In this document: positions 27,004 to 36,697 of the stretch, piece after piece
Layout: each line of letters begins with the position of its first letter
Numbering within the stretch: the first letter of the stretch is position 1
NCBI GenBank assembly: GCA_947383215.1
Contig: CANDCP010000001.1
Location: 62,001 to 126,000 of the forward strand
DNA: 64,000 nt
Reading direction: 5' to 3'
Source: an uncultured Roseburia sp.
GTDB taxonomy: Bacteria > Bacillota > Clostridia > Lachnospirales > Lachnospiraceae
Notes under the pieces: generated by a model
What the model was told of the DNA's origin: nothing
Database searches by the model: none
Seen by the model: the letters and a program-made list of their open reading frames with translations, nothing else
Position numbers and translations under genes: made by a program

Positions 27004-29550
27004 CAGGACAAAAATTTCATGCGCAAGCAGCGGCATCGCTGCGAGAATTAAAAGATTGATCCACTCCAGAGCGGAAAGAGGGTCGGTGTCAAACAGCCCG
27101 ACAAAATACGGGATCTCCGTCACCAAAAGCTGTAACGCAACGCCAACCGCAAAAGCTGCGATCATCAGCTTGTTTTTCCAGTGATTCATTTTGAATACCG
27201 AAACCTCTGTGTCGCGCATTCCGATCGCGTGAAAAAGCTGCGACATGCCAAGCACCGTAAACGCATACGTCTGACTGCAGCTTAGAATGCGATCCGACGT
27301 CAACGCGACTCTGAGGTTATACAGGGAAAACGGAATCCCTCTTTCCGCTAATATATGTAAGGGCAGCTGCAAAAATGCCGTTATACTGATAAATGCAATT
27401 AAAAATCCGTAAAACAGCGTCACGCTCATCCCTCCCCCGGCAAACAGTCCCTCCTTCGCGTCCCTGGGCGGGCGCTTCATCCTGTATTTATTTTCCGCCA
27501 CGTCGACGCCAAGCGCAAGCGCCGGGAGCGAGTCCGTTATCAGATTAATCCACAAAATATGACTTGACTTTAAGGGGGAAGCAAACCCGCACGCAATTGC
27601 GGTAAGCATGGTAACAATCTCCCCGAGATTGGAGGAGAGCAAAAACAATACGGATTTCTTTATATTTTCATAGATACATCTCCCCTGTTCCACCGCCCTT
27701 GTAATCGTCGCGAAATTGTCGTCTGTGAGCACAAGATCCGCGGCATTTTTAGCCACGTCCGTTCCCTCCATTCCCATCGCGATGCCTATATCCGCCGACT
27801 TTAAAGACGGCGCGTCATTTACCCCGTCGCCGGTCATCGCCACAATCTTTCCGTTTCGCTTTAGCGCCGATACAATCCGGACTTTATGCTCCGGAGACAC
27901 ATGCGCAAGCACCGCAAGCTTATCCAGACGCCTGTCAAGCTTTTCTTCCGACATTTCGTCTAACTCTTCACCGGAGATACACTCTTCCCTGCGCGAGGCA
28001 AGCTGAAGCTGCTTGGCAATTGCAAACGCCGTATCCATACGGTCTCCGGTAATCATAATCGTCTTAACCCCGGCCTCTTTTAATTCTCTGACCGCCTCCG
28101 GCGTTTTGGCGCGAAGCGGGTCCTCCATCCCGATTAGTCCCACAAATGTAAATTCCTCTTCACAGATCGTAGGAATTTTGTGAAAGTCCCCCGCCTCTAC
28201 ACGCCTTGTTGCCAGCGCAAGAACCCGCAGGGCATTTCCCGTAAATTCAGAAAGCACAGCCCGGATTCTCTCCTGTTCCCCCCGGTCAAACGGATACTCC
28301 CTTCCGTTCTTATATATGCGCGTACAGCGCGACATCACCTCGTCCGGAGAACCTTTCATATAAGAAACACACGATTTTCCGTCCCTGTGCATCGTCGTCA
28401 TCCGCTTTCTCGACGAATCGAACGGAAGCTCCTGTATCCGCGGAAAATCCGTTTCCAGCTTCGCCTTTTCAATCCCGCAGTTTACGCCCATATCGACAAG
28501 CGCCAGCTCGGTCGGATCTCCGAACCGTTCCCCATCTATGATTGTTGCGTCGTTACACAGAAGAAATCCGAGGAGGAACACGGCGTCCGCCCGCTTATCA
28601 AGCGTCGACGGCAAACCTGTCCTCCCGTCCGTATAGCACCTTGTCACCGTCATGCGATTCTGCGTTAACGTTCCCGTCTTGTCCGAACAGACCACGCTGA
28701 CGCAGCCTAGCGTTTCCACGCTCGGAAGGCGCTTCACAATAACGTTCACTTTTACCATCCTTGAGACAGACAGCGCCAAAACCATTGTCACAATCGCAGG
28801 CAGCCCTTCGGGCACCGCGGCCACGGCAAGGGAAATCGCCGTGATCAGCATCTCCATCACATTGCGATGCTGCCATACGGCGAGCAAAAACAGCATCACG
28901 CACAAAATAATCGAAATGACGCTTAGGATTTTGCCCAAATCTCCCAGACGCTTCTGAAGCGGCGTCGTCTCTGTCGGCGCATTTTGGATCATCGCCGCAA
29001 TTTTTCCGATTTCCGTATTCATGCCGATTGCGGTGACAACGCCCTCTCCTCTTCCGCCGACGACGTTCGTCGACATATATACGGTGTCTCCCGAAGCCTT
29101 TGCGACCGGCTCCGATTCGCCCGTGAGAGCCGCCTCCTCCATCTTTAAGTTTACGCACTCCTTCAACCTCAGGTCTGCAGGCGCCCGTCTTCCCGCTTCC
29201 AGACACACGATGTCCCCCGGAATCAGATCTGCCGCCGGAATTTCTCTCTGCCTGCTTCCTTCGCGTATCAGAGCATGCGGACTTGTCATCTCCTTTAACG
29301 AATCCAACGCCGCCCTCGCCTTGCCTTCCTGAATAACGCCAATTACGGCATTCATCAGTATTACGGCAAGAATAATGGCGGTATCCGAAAACTCTCTAAG
29401 CAGCATCGAAATGGACGCCGCCACAAACAAAATAAAAATTAACGGATCGTTGAGCTGTTCTAAAAAGCGCACGAACACAGTTTTTTCCTTCTCTTTCGCC
29501 AAAACATTTTCTCCCCGCCTGTATTCCCCGCGCGGCTTTATTTCCGTCAT
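26971..29550 (-). CDS. P-type Ca2+-transporting ATPase
   Basis: An 859-residue P2A-type ATPase. The ATG at 29550 follows AGGAGG. It has the phosphorylation motif CSDKTGTLT, the hinge TGDGVNDAPS and TGES in the actuator domain. Ion-site residues match SERCA-type pumps: PEGLP in TM4, SSNLGEI in TM5 and NLITD in TM6, so both calcium sites are largely preserved. The N-terminal cation_ATPase_N region is short, starting near RRGENVLAKEKEK and missing the usual GLT-type helix. It exports Ca2+ from the cytoplasm. It overlaps the convergent ytaF-like gene. Confidence 0.92.
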   Translation of the reverse strand: MTEIKPRGEYRRGENVLAKEKEKTVFVRFLEQLNDPLIFILFVAASISMLLREFSDTAIILAVILMNAVIGVIQEGKARAALDSLKEMTSPHALIREGSRQREIPAADLIPGDIVCLEAGRRAPADLRLKECVNLKMEEAALTGESEPVAKASGDTVYMSTNVVGGRGEGVVTAIGMNTEIGKIAAMIQNAPTETTPLQKRLGDLGKILSVISIILCVMLFLLAVWQHRNVMEMLITAISLAVAAVPEGLPAIVTMVLALSVSRMVKVNVIVKRLPSVETLGCVSVVCSDKTGTLTQNRMTVTRCYTDGRTGLPSTLDKRADAVFLLGFLLCNDATIIDGERFGDPTELALVDMGVNCGIEKAKLETDFPRIQELPFDSSRKRMTTMHRDGKSCVSYMKGSPDEVMSRCTRIYKNGREYPFDRGEQERIRAVLSEFTGNALRVLALATRRVEAGDFHKIPTICEEEFTFVGLIGMEDPLRAKTPEAVRELKEAGVKTIMITGDRMDTAFAIAKQLQLASRREECISGEELDEMSEEKLDRRLDKLAVLAHVSPEHKVRIVSALKRNGKIVAMTGDGVNDAPSLKSADIGIAMGMEGTDVAKNAADLVLTDDNFATITRAVEQGRCIYENIKKSVLFLLSSNLGEIVTMLTAIACGFASPLKSSHILWINLITDSLPALALGVDVAENKYRMKRPPRDAKEGLFAGGGMSVTLFYGFLIAFISITAFLQLPLHILAERGIPFSLYNLRVALTSDRILSCSQTYAFTVLGMSQLFHAIGMRDTEVSVFKMNHWKNKLMIAAFAVGVALQLLVTEIPYFVGLFDTDPLSALEWINLLILAAMPLLAHEIFVLLKKLTESKQD

Positions 29551-29637
29551 GCCTGCCCCTCCTATTCTGCACGCGCGGCTTTGCCGCGCCGTTATATTGC
29601 AGAATATGAGGACAGGCCAAAGTTTATGCAATTTATT

Positions 29638-30003
29638 TTACGACAGCCTTCCTTCCTGTCTGGCCGCCTCCCACTCGGCTTCTTTAAAGCCCACAAGCAC
29701 GAGCTCTTCTGTAACCGCAATCGGCCGCTTTACAAGCATTCCGTCTGTGGCCAAAAGGCGGTACTGCTCGTCCTCGCTCATTTCGGGAAGCTTGTCTTTA
29801 AGGCCAAGCTCCTTATATTTATTGCCGCTGGTATTGAAAAAACGTTTCAGCGGCAGGGCGCTCATTTTATGCCAAGCCCGAAGCTCTTCCTCCGTCGGAT
29901 TCTCCTCTTTGATTGCGCGGTCCGTATAGGCAACCCCGTTTTCCTCCAGCCATTTTTTCGCTTTTTTACATGTGCCGCACTTGCTGTACTCCACAAACAA
30001 CAT
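29638..30003 (-). CDS. ArsC/Spx-family protein
   Basis: A 121-residue thioredoxin-fold protein with an N-terminal CxxC motif (YSKCGTCKKA), SALPLKRFFNTSG and VKRPIAV, characteristic of the arsenate reductase-related Spx/MgsR family. The family includes redox-linked RNA polymerase regulators and thiol reductases; there is no arsenic gene neighbourhood, so arsenate reduction is not supported. It lies 24 nt downstream of ferritin in the same orientation, which suggests an oxidative stress role. Confidence 0.85.
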   Translation of the reverse strand: MLFVEYSKCGTCKKAKKWLEENGVAYTDRAIKEENPTEEELRAWHKMSALPLKRFFNTSGNKYKELGLKDKLPEMSEDEQYRLLATDGMLVKRPIAVTEELVLVGFKEAEWEAARQEGRLS

Positions 30004-30027
30004 CTGTTTTCCCCCTCCTTCTCACGA

Positions 30028-30540
30028 TTACAGGGAAAGAGAAGGCGCGCTGTATGTTCTTGCCCCAAGCTCGCTGTCTAACATATACAGGCTCTTTGGA
30101 TCGTCTCCAAACAATTCGTATTTTTTCACAAGGCCTTCCGCGTTTGTCTCTTCCTCTCCCTGTTCCTTTACAAACCAGTCCAAAAACTGCATGGTTCGAA
30201 AATCCTTAACAGTATATGCCGCATCATAAATTGTATGTATCAGCTCCGTCACATAGCGCTCATGCTTCAGCCCCTCTTCCAACACGGTTTTTGAGCATGT
30301 CAACGCAACCTGAGGCTTGTCGATTGTCTCTAAAACGACCTTCTCCCCATTGTTCTGCAAATATTGAACAAACAGCATCGCATGGTCTCTCTCCTCCTGC
30401 GCCTGAATCCTGTACCAGTTTCCAAAGCCTTCCAGTCCCTGGTCGTAGTAAAAATTAGAAAAATCCAGGTATAAATACGCCGAATACAGCTCCTTGTTCA
30501 CCTGCCGGTTCAATAATTCCACTACTTTGTTCTCTAACAT
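30028..30540 (-). CDS. ferritin
   Basis: A 170-residue non-heme ferritin that oxidises and stores iron in a 24-mer. The four-helix bundle carries ferroxidase ligands in NKELYSAYLYL and QAQEERDHAM, with a further Glu in LETIDKP and the late helix WFVKEQGEEE. It has a consensus promoter and AGGAGG before the ATG. It is followed by the ArsC/Spx-like gene, forming a small metal/oxidative-stress unit. Confidence 0.95.
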   Translation of the reverse strand: MLENKVVELLNRQVNKELYSAYLYLDFSNFYYDQGLEGFGNWYRIQAQEERDHAMLFVQYLQNNGEKVVLETIDKPQVALTCSKTVLEEGLKHERYVTELIHTIYDAAYTVKDFRTMQFLDWFVKEQGEEETNAEGLVKKYELFGDDPKSLYMLDSELGARTYSAPSLSL

Positions 30541-30578
30541 CTTATGTTCCTCCTTTTGCTTTCGTTTATATCGTCGAT

Positions 30579-30607
30579 ATTATATCCCTTTCGCCTCTTT
30601 TTTTCAA
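30579..30607 (-). promoter_or_regulatory. consensus promoter of ferritin
   Basis: On the minus strand TTGAAA (30607-30602) and TATAAT (30584-30579) are separated by 17 nt. The leader is about 35 nt. Confidence 0.8.
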
Positions 30608-30642
30608 GAAATATCCAAATTTATCCTCTGCGTTCGCCGGCA

Positions 30643-30673
30643 TTGTTAACCCATATATTTTTATGGTTGACAT
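30643..30673 (+). promoter_or_regulatory. BirA-like operator
   Basis: TTGTTAACC and GGTTGACAT, a near-palindromic pair with a 13-nt spacer, match the biotin repressor operator pattern. The right half contains the -35 box TTGACA, so a bound repressor would block the bio operon promoter. Confidence 0.8.
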
Positions 30674-30695
30674 TTCACCCTGCCGGGATTACACT
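30667..30695 (+). promoter_or_regulatory. promoter of the biotin operon
   Basis: TTGACA (30667-30672) and TACACT (30690-30695) are separated by 17 nt. It overlaps the BirA-like operator. Confidence 0.7.
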
Positions 30696-30756
30696 AAGGA
30701 ATAGTCTAACAGACAAAATCGACGCCAGCCGGCAGAAAAAGAAAGGATCTTCTGTT

Positions 30757-31305
30757 ATGAAAACTTCAGACCTCGTCTACTGCAGCATATTCACTGTTTT
30801 AATCGCAGTCGGCGCATTTATAAAAATTCCGATTCCGGTTGTCCCCTTTACCCTTCAGGTTTTGTTTACCACAATGAGCGGCCTGCTCCTCGGCGCAAAA
30901 CTCGGGGCCGTAAGCGTCGGCATGTATATATTTTCGGGGCTGATCGGACTTCCCGTTTTTACGGAGGGCGGCGGAATCTGGTATCTGTTTAAGCCGAGCT
31001 TCGGCTACATTATCGGATTTCTAATCGGAAGTTATGTGACCGGAAAAATAGCCGAAAAACTAAAGCAGCCGACAATTCCAAAATATCTGGCGGCTAATCT
31101 TGCTGGCCTGTCGCTTATTTACGCCTTTGGAATGGTCTACTATTATTTCATCTGCAATTTTGTAATCGACACTCCGATCGACATCCTGCCGCTTTTTTTC
31201 TATTGTTTTATTCTTGTCGTCCCGGGCGACATCTGCCTTTGCATTCTCGCCGCTATCCTGGCGAAAAGGCTGCGCCCGATTCTTCAAAAGCAGGTACTTA
31301 AATGA
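30757..31305 (+). CDS. bioY: biotin transporter substrate-binding subunit BioY
   Basis: A 182-residue membrane protein with six TM segments and BioY signatures (PIPVVPFTLQVLF, GAKLGAVSVGMY, FTEGGGIWYLFKPSFGYI). The ATG at 30757 has AAAGGA upstream; a longer frame back to 30544 runs through promoter and operator and is rejected. It is the S component of an energy-coupling factor transporter, with no EcfAT genes nearby. It is first in bioYBDA and overlaps bioB by 4 nt (ATGA). Confidence 0.95.
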   Translation: MKTSDLVYCSIFTVLIAVGAFIKIPIPVVPFTLQVLFTTMSGLLLGAKLGAVSVGMYIFSGLIGLPVFTEGGGIWYLFKPSFGYIIGFLIGSYVTGKIAEKLKQPTIPKYLAANLAGLSLIYAFGMVYYYFICNFVIDTPIDILPLFFYCFILVVPGDICLCILAAILAKRLRPILQKQVLK

Positions 31306-32273
31306 ACGTAAATGATTTAAAAGAAAAAGTAATCGCGGAGCTTCCGATTACCCGCAATGAAGCGCTGTCCCTGGCCGACGCGCCGTTAACGCAGCTTACC
31401 GCAGCGGCCGATGAAATTCGCCAAAAAATTTGCGGAAACGCATTCGACCTGTGCACAATCGTCAACGCAAAATGCGGCAAGTGCTCCGAGGACTGTAAAT
31501 ACTGCGCGCAAAGCGCGCATTACCACACGTCCTGCCAAAACTCATATCCATTGCTTTCAACAGAGGCTCTTTTGGAACAGGCGGCGAAAAACGACGCGCG
31601 CGGCGTTCTTCGCTACTCAATCGTGACCTCCGGTAAAGCGTTAAGCGAGCGCGAGATCGACAGCGTCTGCGAGAGCATCCGAAAGATACGCGAACATACC
31701 GGTATCCGCGTCTGCGTCTCGTTCGGCCTTTTAAACGAAGCGCAATTTCAAAAACTCAAAGACGCAGGGGTCTCCCGGGTTCACTGTAACCTGGAATCCT
31801 CAAGAGCCTATTTCCCGCAAATCTGCTCCACCCATACCTTTGAGGATAAAATCGAAACGCTAAAAGCCGCAAAGCGCGCCGGGCTTTCTATCTGCTCCGG
31901 CGGCATCATGGGGCTCGGCGAAACTATGCGGGATCGGATTGATATGGCTTTTACGTTGAGGGAACTCGGCGTAACCTCCGTTCCGATCAATCTTCTCAAT
32001 CCCATCGACGGTACGCCTTTTGCCCACAACCGGCTGATCACAAACGACGAGCTGCGCCGGATTGTCTCCATCTTCCGCTTTATCCTGCCAGGCAGTATGA
32101 TACGGCTGGCAGGCGGGAGGGGGCTCCTTTTCGACAAAGGGGAAGCATGCTTTCAAAGCGGCGCAAACGCCGCAATCTCCGGGGATATGCTGACAACCCA
32201 GGGCATTACCGTAGAGACGGACTTTCAACTGTTAAAGCAACTTGGCTACGAGGTGAAACTGACCCATGAGTAA
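31302..32273 (+). CDS. bioB: biotin synthase
   Basis: A 323-residue radical-SAM enzyme that inserts sulfur into dethiobiotin. It has the cluster motif CGKCSEDCKYCAQS (CxxxCxxC), HCNLESS, GGIMGLGET and NLLNPIDGTP; the [2Fe-2S] ligand Arg/Cys region also looks intact. The start overlaps bioY and the stop overlaps the bioD start by 8 nt, so translation is coupled. Confidence 0.96.
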   Translation: MNVNDLKEKVIAELPITRNEALSLADAPLTQLTAAADEIRQKICGNAFDLCTIVNAKCGKCSEDCKYCAQSAHYHTSCQNSYPLLSTEALLEQAAKNDARGVLRYSIVTSGKALSEREIDSVCESIRKIREHTGIRVCVSFGLLNEAQFQKLKDAGVSRVHCNLESSRAYFPQICSTHTFEDKIETLKAAKRAGLSICSGGIMGLGETMRDRIDMAFTLRELGVTSVPINLLNPIDGTPFAHNRLITNDELRRIVSIFRFILPGSMIRLAGGRGLLFDKGEACFQSGANAAISGDMLTTQGITVETDFQLLKQLGYEVKLTHE

Positions 32274-32949
32274 AAATTTATTTATTACCGGCACCGCAAC
32301 CGATGTCGGAAAAACTTACATTGCAGGGCTGATCGTCAAAAAACTGATCGAACGCCAAAAACGCGCGGGCTACTTTAAGGCCGCCATGAGCGGAAATGAA
32401 CGAGACGGCGACGGCTCCCTGATCCCGGGGGACGCGCTGTTTATCAAAAATGCCGCCGGCTCAACGCAGCCCTTGGACGAAATGTGCCCCTATGTCTATG
32501 AACACGCGTATTCGCCGCATCTCGCCTCCCGCCTGGAGGGAAATCCGCTATGCATGGATGTGGTGAAAAAGCGCTTTCAGGCAGTCTGTGGGGCATACGA
32601 CTATGTTACCGTAGAGGGCAGCGGCGGAATCCTCTGCCCGCTTCGTTTTGACAAAGAGAAAATTATGCTTGAAGATATCATAAAAACCCTCGGGCTTTCC
32701 TGTCTGCTTGTGGCAGACGCCGGACTTGGCACAATTAACAGCGTCGTGCTGACGGCGGAATACATGCGCTCCAAACAAATCCCGCTAAAAGGGATTATTG
32801 TAAACCGCTTTCATCCAGGCAATATCCTGGAAGAAGACAATTTAAAAATGTGCGAGCAGCTGACGGGACTTCGCGTGCTTTCCTGCGTAAAAGAAGGCGA
32901 AACCGATCTGGATATCGACATCGAAACGCTGACCTCCCTCTATGAGTAA
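32266..32949 (+). CDS. bioD: dethiobiotin synthetase
   Basis: A 227-residue P-loop enzyme that closes the ureido ring of dethiobiotin using ATP and CO2. The Walker A motif is GTATDVGKTY, with a substrate-side Lys in FKAAMSG and VEGSGGILCP. It overlaps bioB and lies 27 nt upstream of bioA. Confidence 0.95.
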   Translation: MSKNLFITGTATDVGKTYIAGLIVKKLIERQKRAGYFKAAMSGNERDGDGSLIPGDALFIKNAAGSTQPLDEMCPYVYEHAYSPHLASRLEGNPLCMDVVKKRFQAVCGAYDYVTVEGSGGILCPLRFDKEKIMLEDIIKTLGLSCLLVADAGLGTINSVVLTAEYMRSKQIPLKGIIVNRFHPGNILEEDNLKMCEQLTGLRVLSCVKEGETDLDIDIETLTSLYE

Positions 32950-32976
32950 AAATTCACCGGAAAGGAAACGTAACTT

Positions 32977-34164
32977 ATGATCTGGTACCCCTACCAACAA
33001 ATGAAAACGATGCGGCAGCCTCTTAAAATTACGGACGCAGAGGGCGTATATTTATACACCAGAGACCGGAAACTGATCGACTCCGTCTCCTCCTGGTGGT
33101 GCGTCATCCACGGCTATAAGCATCCCGCTCTAAACGAAGCCGTCAAGTCACAGACGGACCGCTTTTCACACGTAATGCTCGGCGGCCTGACCCATGACCC
33201 GGCGCTCGCCCTCTCCCAAAAACTGGAAAGCTTCTTGCCCGGCGACCTCAATTACCACTTTTTTTCCGATTCGGGAAGCGTCGCGGTAGAGGTGGCTCTG
33301 AAAATGGCTCTTCAATTCTATACCAATCAGGGAATCCGGCGGGATACCATCCTCGCGTTAACCAACGCCTACCACGGCGACACATTTAAGGCGATGGAAG
33401 TCGGGGACGACGAAGACTATCATTTCGCATTTTCCGAAAAAAAAGGCGTCGTACATATTCCGACAGAAATACCCGCGCTGGAGGAGGCGTTTCTTACTTA
33501 CCACGACAGGCTTACATGTCTGATTGTGGAGCCTTTGTTGCAGGGTGCGGGCGGAATGCTCATGTACGATATTTCTTTCTTAAAACGCGCGCGGCAGCTG
33601 TGCGATCAGTACAATGTCCTGCTTATTTTTGACGAAGTAGCGACCGGTTTCGGACGCACCGGCAACCGCTTTGTAGCCGATCTTGTATGTCCCGATATCC
33701 TTGTTCTCGGCAAGGCCTTAACCGGGGGCTATATCGGCCATGCGCTCACCGCCGCAAACGAAAAAGTATTTCGCGGATTTTACGACGACGAAGACAGACA
33801 TGCCCTGATGCACGGGCCAACCTTTATGGGCAACGCCCTGGCCTGCAGCGTAGCTTTAAAATCAATCGAACTGTTTGAAAATGAAAATTATATGGAAAAA
33901 ATAAGGAAAATTACTGAAATCACCAGACGGGAAATGGCGGGATTTTCTGACCCGCGCATCAAAGAAATCCGCATTATGGGCGGATGTATCTGTATTGAAG
34001 TCTATGACGCCAAAACCCTGGAAGGGTTCCAGCAGTTTGCCTATATGCGCGGCGTTTTCAGCCGCCCGTTTCTCACCTTCCTTTATGCAATGGTTCCTTA
34101 CATCATAGAAGAGGAGGAGCTTGTAACTGTCTTAGAGACAATGAAGGCGTGGTTTCGACAGTGA
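32977..34164 (+). CDS. bioA: adenosylmethionine-8-amino-7-oxononanoate aminotransferase
   Basis: A 395-residue class III PLP aminotransferase that makes DAPA from KAPA. The N-terminal YPYQQMK and SWWCVIHGYKHP signatures are specific to BioA. The PLP Lys is in VLGKALTGGYIG and the Asp in IFDEVATGFGRTG. It is somewhat shorter than typical 420-450-residue members. GGAAAGG precedes the ATG. No KAPA synthase (bioF) or pimeloyl-chain genes accompany it. Confidence 0.94.
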   Translation: MIWYPYQQMKTMRQPLKITDAEGVYLYTRDRKLIDSVSSWWCVIHGYKHPALNEAVKSQTDRFSHVMLGGLTHDPALALSQKLESFLPGDLNYHFFSDSGSVAVEVALKMALQFYTNQGIRRDTILALTNAYHGDTFKAMEVGDDEDYHFAFSEKKGVVHIPTEIPALEEAFLTYHDRLTCLIVEPLLQGAGGMLMYDISFLKRARQLCDQYNVLLIFDEVATGFGRTGNRFVADLVCPDILVLGKALTGGYIGHALTAANEKVFRGFYDDEDRHALMHGPTFMGNALACSVALKSIELFENENYMEKIRKITEITRREMAGFSDPRIKEIRIMGGCICIEVYDAKTLEGFQQFAYMRGVFSRPFLTFLYAMVPYIIEEEELVTVLETMKAWFRQ

Positions 34165-34170
34165 GCGGTA

Positions 34171-34195
34171 AAAAGGGGCGCAACGCCCCTTTTAT
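34171..34195. terminator. bidirectional terminator between bioA and the oxidoreductase
   Basis: AAGGGGCG and CGCCCCTT with a CAA loop, flanked by an A run on one side and a T run on the other, serve both convergent genes. It overlaps the stop codon of the minus-strand gene. Confidence 0.85.
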
Positions 34196-35160
34196 TCGCA
34201 CGGAAACTTCATCCCCCATTTTGCCCGAATGGCGTCTAACAGCTTCATCACCCGAAGCGTCTCGGCGTGCGGCATCTCCCTGCACTCCGTCTGCCCTTCC
34301 TCAATCGCGCGCAAGACAGAGAGGACCTCATACTCATAACCGTTTATCTGCTCCGGCACTTTGTAAGACGCCGTCATCTCATGCTTCCCGTTAAAAACGC
34401 GAATCTCACTGCAATTGTTGATGCCCAAAACCTCCAGGTATCCGCTGCTCCCGTGAACAATCCCCTTACAATCCATATGTCCGACCATAGAACTATTCAA
34501 AACCGCCAGCCTTCCGTCTTCAAATGTGAGCGATATACTGTCAATCCAGTCCACACCCTCCGGAGACATAACCGCCGTGGAGTCAATCCCGCTCACCTCG
34601 CCGTGAAACACCGTCAGCGCAAACGTGACCGGATAAATTCCCACATCCAAAAGCGCTCCGCCCGCCAGCGCAGGCTCCCTCAGCCTCTCTTTGTGCAGCA
34701 TTGGAAATCCCAGGTTGGCCGTCAACGAGCGCACCTCACCGATCGCTCCGCCCTCTATCAAATCGTCGATCATCCTGCGGCTTGGCATATACCTTGTCCA
34801 CATCGCCTCGGCCAAAAGCAGCCCCCTCTGCCGTGAAATCCGAATCAACTCCCCCGCCTGCGCGGCGTTTACGGTAAACGCCTTCTCTACCAGCACATGC
34901 TTGCCATGCTCTAAGCACATCTTTGCGTGCCGGTAATGATGAGAATGCGGCGACGCCACATAGACAAGCTCTACCTGCGGATCGCGCAGCATTTCCTCAT
35001 AGGAGCCATATGCACGCTCGAATCCCCACTCCTTTGCAAACGCTTCTGCACGCGCGTATTCCCTCGATGCAACGGCATACCGTTCAATTTTTTCTATGGA
35101 CGCCACAGCTTTTGCCATACTCTGCGCAATATGTCCCGGAGCCAAAATTGCAAATTTCAT
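34192..35160 (-). CDS. Gfo/Idh/MocA family oxidoreductase
   Basis: A 322-residue NAD(P)-dependent dehydrogenase. The Rossmann start is MKFAILAPGHIAQSMAKA; YVASPHSHHYRHA is present, and the catalytic Lys lies in VLVEKAFTVN, where EKP is more usual. The C-terminal domain has GGALLDVGIYPV, which includes the substrate-site Asp. Members oxidise sugars, inositols or trans-dihydrodiols; the closest pattern is the dihydrodiol/deoxyglucosone-type group. The substrate cannot be told from context. Confidence 0.9.
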   Translation of the reverse strand: MKFAILAPGHIAQSMAKAVASIEKIERYAVASREYARAEAFAKEWGFERAYGSYEEMLRDPQVELVYVASPHSHHYRHAKMCLEHGKHVLVEKAFTVNAAQAGELIRISRQRGLLLAEAMWTRYMPSRRMIDDLIEGGAIGEVRSLTANLGFPMLHKERLREPALAGGALLDVGIYPVTFALTVFHGEVSGIDSTAVMSPEGVDWIDSISLTFEDGRLAVLNSSMVGHMDCKGIVHGSSGYLEVLGINNCSEIRVFNGKHEMTASYKVPEQINGYEYEVLSVLRAIEEGQTECREMPHAETLRVMKLLDAIRAKWGMKFPCE

Positions 35161-35338
35161 AATAGGTACTCCTTACAATTATCATATTTATACTTATCCG
35201 CTACATATCTTATATACCGAATTATATCTCCCCCCCGACATCCCGTCAATCTATTTCCTTTTTTCCGACTTATATGATACACTTTTCATATCCGAAACGT
35301 TTTTCAATTCAAAAATAATCTGACAGGGGACGCGATAA

Positions 35339-36697
35339 ATGAAAAAAGTAGACTTTGACAACGGTACCATCACGCAAAACATCGTACAGACGGCGCTTCC
35401 GATGCTGGCGGCGCAAATAATCAGTCTTTTATACAGCGTCGTCGACCGAATCTATATCGGGCGAATTGACAGCTGCGGCACGACGGCCCTCGGCGCGATC
35501 GGTCTGTGCTTTCCCATCGTTATACTGATCGGCGGTTTTACAAATATGTTCGGCCTTGGCGGCGCGCCGTTATTCTCCATCGCGCTTGGAAAAAACGAAA
35601 AAAAGAAAGCGGGCAGAATATTAAACACCGCTCTCCGGCTCGAAATTATATCGGGCGTAATCCTTATGATTATCTGCGAGCTGTTCGTGCCCCAGATTTT
35701 ATCGGTCTTTGGCGCGACTGCAGACGAACTTTATTTTTCGGTTCCTTATGTAAGAATATATCTTGTGGGAACAATCTTTATCATGATCTCTACGGGCATG
35801 AACCCCTACATAAATGCGCAGGGCTACTCCACAATCGGTATGATCTCCGTACTGGCGGGAGCGCTCTCAAATCTTGCGCTTGACCCGATATTTATTTTCC
35901 TATTGGGTCTGGGCGTAAACGGAGCCGCGATTGCGACCGTAATCTCGCAGCTTTTATCCATGTTATTCGTCCTCAAATTCCTTTTAGGTTCTAAGAATGA
36001 GTATAAAATCCTTTTTGAAAGGCCTTTTTCGCTGCCCCATGCAAAGGAAATTATCAGCCTCGGATTATCGCCTTTCGTCATGCAATGCACAAACTCAATG
36101 GTATCTGTGGTATGCAACAACGTATTAATGAATGTCGGCGGAACCCTCTATGTATCCGTTATGACAATCATCTCTTCGGTACGACAGATATTGGATACGC
36201 CCATACTGGCAATTGCAGAAGGGGCGTCGCCAACCATTTCATATAATTATGGCGCAGGAAGACAGAAAAAAGTCCAAAACGCAATCGCCGTAACGGCGGT
36301 AACCGCAATTGTGTATACCGGTTTGATGTGGATCTTTATCGAGAAGCTTCCTCTTCTGTTTATAAAAATCTTTAGCGACGACGCCGTTTTACAGCAGGCG
36401 GCGCTCAGACCGCTCCACCTGTATTTTTTCGCCTTTGTTTTTCAGGCGTTCCAGTACTGCGGGCAGACTGTCTTCAAAGCGCTGAACAAAAAGAAGCAGG
36501 CAATATTCTTCAGTTTATTCCGAAAAGTTATCCTGGTTATTCCGCTAACCTATCTGCTGCCGTACGCTTTTAAAATGGGCACGGACGGCGTCTTTGCGGC
36601 GGAACCGGTATCAAATGTAATCGGAGGGCTGGCATGTTTTACAACTATGGTCGTAACTGTTTTTCCGCGACGGCATCGCTTCCGCAATCGCCGATAG
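35339..36697 (+). CDS. MATE family efflux transporter
   Basis: A 452-residue protein with 12 TM segments in two related halves (TALPMLAAQIISLLYSVVDRIYIG and, in the second half, LSPFVMQCTNSMV). This is the MATE pattern of drug or metabolite export driven by Na+ or H+. AGGGGA precedes the ATG. It is divergent from the oxidoreductase. The substrate is unknown. Confidence 0.92.
   Translation: MKKVDFDNGTITQNIVQTALPMLAAQIISLLYSVVDRIYIGRIDSCGTTALGAIGLCFPIVILIGGFTNMFGLGGAPLFSIALGKNEKKKAGRILNTALRLEIISGVILMIICELFVPQILSVFGATADELYFSVPYVRIYLVGTIFIMISTGMNPYINAQGYSTIGMISVLAGALSNLALDPIFIFLLGLGVNGAAIATVISQLLSMLFVLKFLLGSKNEYKILFERPFSLPHAKEIISLGLSPFVMQCTNSMVSVVCNNVLMNVGGTLYVSVMTIISSVRQILDTPILAIAEGASPTISYNYGAGRQKKVQNAIAVTAVTAIVYTGLMWIFIEKLPLLFIKIFSDDAVLQQAALRPLHLYFFAFVFQAFQYCGQTVFKALNKKKQAIFFSLFRKVILVIPLTYLLPYAFKMGTDGVFAAEPVSNVIGGLACFTTMVVTVFPRRHRFRNRR

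Noticed and set aside
29574..29592. GCGCGGC / GCCGCGC hairpin before the Ca-ATPase gene as a terminator
   Set aside because: There is no T run on either side; it could only be an RNA structure near the ribosome binding site.
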